NCBI GenBank assembly: GCA_964613015.1
Contig: CAZTFP010000017.1
Span: 1-29,849 of the forward strand
Direction: 5' to 3'
Source: CAJBLF01 sp964613015
GTDB taxonomy: Bacteria > Patescibacteriota > Gracilibacteria > Absconditabacterales > Absconditicoccaceae
DNA length: 29,849 nucleotides
Shown one piece after another: positions 28,801 to 29,849 of this stretch. The notes beneath the pieces were generated by a model. It had not been told where the DNA came from. It did no database searches and was given only the letters and a program-made list of their open reading frames with translations. The position numbers and the translations under genes were made by a program. Each line of letters starts with the position of its first letter. Within the stretch, counting starts at the first letter, position 1.

Positions 28801-29849
28801 ATCAAAAGATTATTATGGATTATGAATAAACGCTTCGCCTAAAATCCTTTCTACATGAGCTGTATTATATACCAACAATAATTCACTTGTACTTACATTT
28901 GATACGCCGCTTGCGGAACAGGTTCCATCATCATATACAAACAATCTTGCATGAATTACTTATCTTACATGATCAGTTTCAGCATTTTGAATTAGTGGAG
29001 GAAATGTTTCTGTAGAATCAGTGTCTCTTTATTGAACAAATTCTGTAATTCTTTCTTTGAGTTGAGTAACTTCATGAGCAACTTTTTATATAAATTATGC
29101 AAATGCTAACTCTTGAGTAAATAAAGCTATATATAGTACTATAACTTATCAACCAGCATATCCTATTTATAGTATGCCAATTACTATTAGTAATAGTGAA
29201 GAAAATATTATAGATTTGCCTAGCTCTTCTTCTGAATCTGCTATGAACAACACACTTATATTTAATTGATATATCTATGGAACATGAAGTATAAAAGCGA
29301 ACCTCAATACATTCCTAGTTTGAACAAAAAACATTAGAACCAGAGATAGTTTAGGTAAAATATTATCTGCAATCGTCATGCAATCTTCTTGAGCTACTAA
29401 TAAGATTGAAGCTCAGATACCAGCTTGAGCAATAGTTAAAAATTCTAACAATGATATGTATACATGAATATTGGATACTCCTACAGCTATACCTCTTTGA
29501 AGTATATCATTGAGTAATTCCGTTTATGCAGCAAGCTTCGGATCTACAGGAGATACGATAAATTTTGAAGATACAAATAGTAATCCTATAAATATTACAC
29601 TTAGATTACCTGCTCCAGGAAAAAACTTATGAGATCCTGTAAATATTTATTATTCAGAAAACAATTGAGTAACTTGGAATTTCCATACAAGTACTACAGT
29701 AACTCTTATTAATTGAGAACCATATGCTGAATTTACTACGACTCACTTCACCGATTTTGCTATCGTCCTTCCATGATGAGCATTTACCTGATCATTTGTC
29801 ATCAACAATGATGCTGCTTCTACTACTTCTAATGCCGTAACACTTAACA
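25862..29849 (+). CDS. Large multidomain secreted surface protein with SASA/SGNH esterase domain (partial)
   Basis: The frame runs to the window edge (over 1,329 residues) without TAA or TAG; many dozens of glycines are TGA. Residues 1-21 are a signal peptide (MKKLLSIITFIVSILSFSVYA). About 125-160 is an autotransporter-associated beta-strand repeat (GGLSKMGSGTLTLGGTNTY). About 421-508 is a fibronectin III-like domain (PNTPSLVGIGSTSATF...LSPSTTYEFTLSAQNSVG). Residues 511-650 are two 70-residue Ig-like repeats. About 738-985 resembles carbohydrate esterases of the sialate O-acetylesterase (SASA) type: AGQSNAAG with Ser751, AMGGTNISVWLPG, FQGESD with Glu874, and Asp958/His962 in GDVNLHF. Beta-rich modules follow. 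Inferred role: exported adhesin that deacetylates surface glycans of a host or prey cell. No membrane anchor is visible yet, since the C-terminus is missing. Confidence 0.88.
27393..27662 (+). repeat. Direct repeat inside the surface protein
   Basis: Two copies of a segment encoding INYSTTGATSGNVIATLTG start about 27397 and 27607, a period of 210 bases (70 residues). The DNA is nearly identical at the start of each copy and diverges afterwards, indicating duplication of an Ig-like module followed by drift or local conversion. Confidence 0.8.

Noticed and set aside
1..29849. CRISPR array, transposase or prophage
   Set aside because: No regularly spaced repeats, Cas-like proteins, integrase or phage structural genes were seen on either strand.

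Overview
The window reads correctly only with an altered genetic code. With TGA as stop almost every gene breaks into pieces; with TGA as glycine long reading frames appear, and TGA falls on family-invariant glycines (Walker A region of UvrB, LGC of RimO, GQSN of an esterase, EEGLA of a DUF1704 peptidase). CGA and CGG also fall on conserved tryptophans (CysRS LWK and WxSPWG, DUF192 FWMKNT, an AI-2E transporter, a DUF559 nuclease), while conserved arginines use AGA, AGG or CGT. UGA=Gly is known in Gracilibacteria and Absconditabacteria (BD1-5, SR1). UGA=Gly together with CGA/CGG=Trp points to Absconditabacteria, small AT-rich host-dependent or predatory CPR bacteria. I read all genes this way; the organism name is an inference.

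Layout. 1-308: end of metG. 385-3380 (minus): cysS, a small lipoprotein, a PNPOx-like protein and a PHP-domain phosphoesterase. 3527-9669 (plus): the most unusual part, a compact five-gene cluster. It encodes an alpha-glutamate-ligase-like ATP-grasp enzyme fused to a DUF1704/QEGLA metallopeptidase, two more RimK-like ATP-grasp ligases, a GNAT acetyltransferase and a membrane protein with the seven-helix domain usually attached to inactive transglutaminases (UUP1-like). I infer a peptide or amino-acid ligation system with a built-in hydrolase and a membrane partner. 9707-14543 (minus): a housekeeping run of DUF192 protein, rnpA, AI-2E permease, Nudix, MurF-like ligase and HAD protein. 14652-16129 (plus): DUF4230 protein and rplI. 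16229-16705 (minus): small secreted or membrane protein. 16876-19072 (plus): a C-terminally truncated UvrB and a multi-pass membrane protein. 19216-19563 (minus): a hypothetical protein.

19712-23816 (plus) holds rimO carrying an in-frame DUF559 endonuclease insertion, a stand-alone [FeFe]-hydrogenase-like H-cluster protein, and hemW carrying a short in-frame palindromic element. A third palindromic element lies between the last two genes. 23869-24222 is a hypothetical membrane-anchored protein. 24223-24600 is the only gene-free stretch above 300 bases; it contains two terminators, a possible minus-strand small RNA and a hairpin in the nusA leader. nusA follows. From 25862 to the window edge runs a very large secreted surface protein with an autotransporter-type beta-strand repeat, a fibronectin III domain, two 70-residue repeats and an SGNH/SASA-type esterase domain, in keeping with a cell-contact lifestyle.

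No rRNA, tRNA, CRISPR array or transposase was found. Most starts lack an obvious Shine-Dalgarno sequence.
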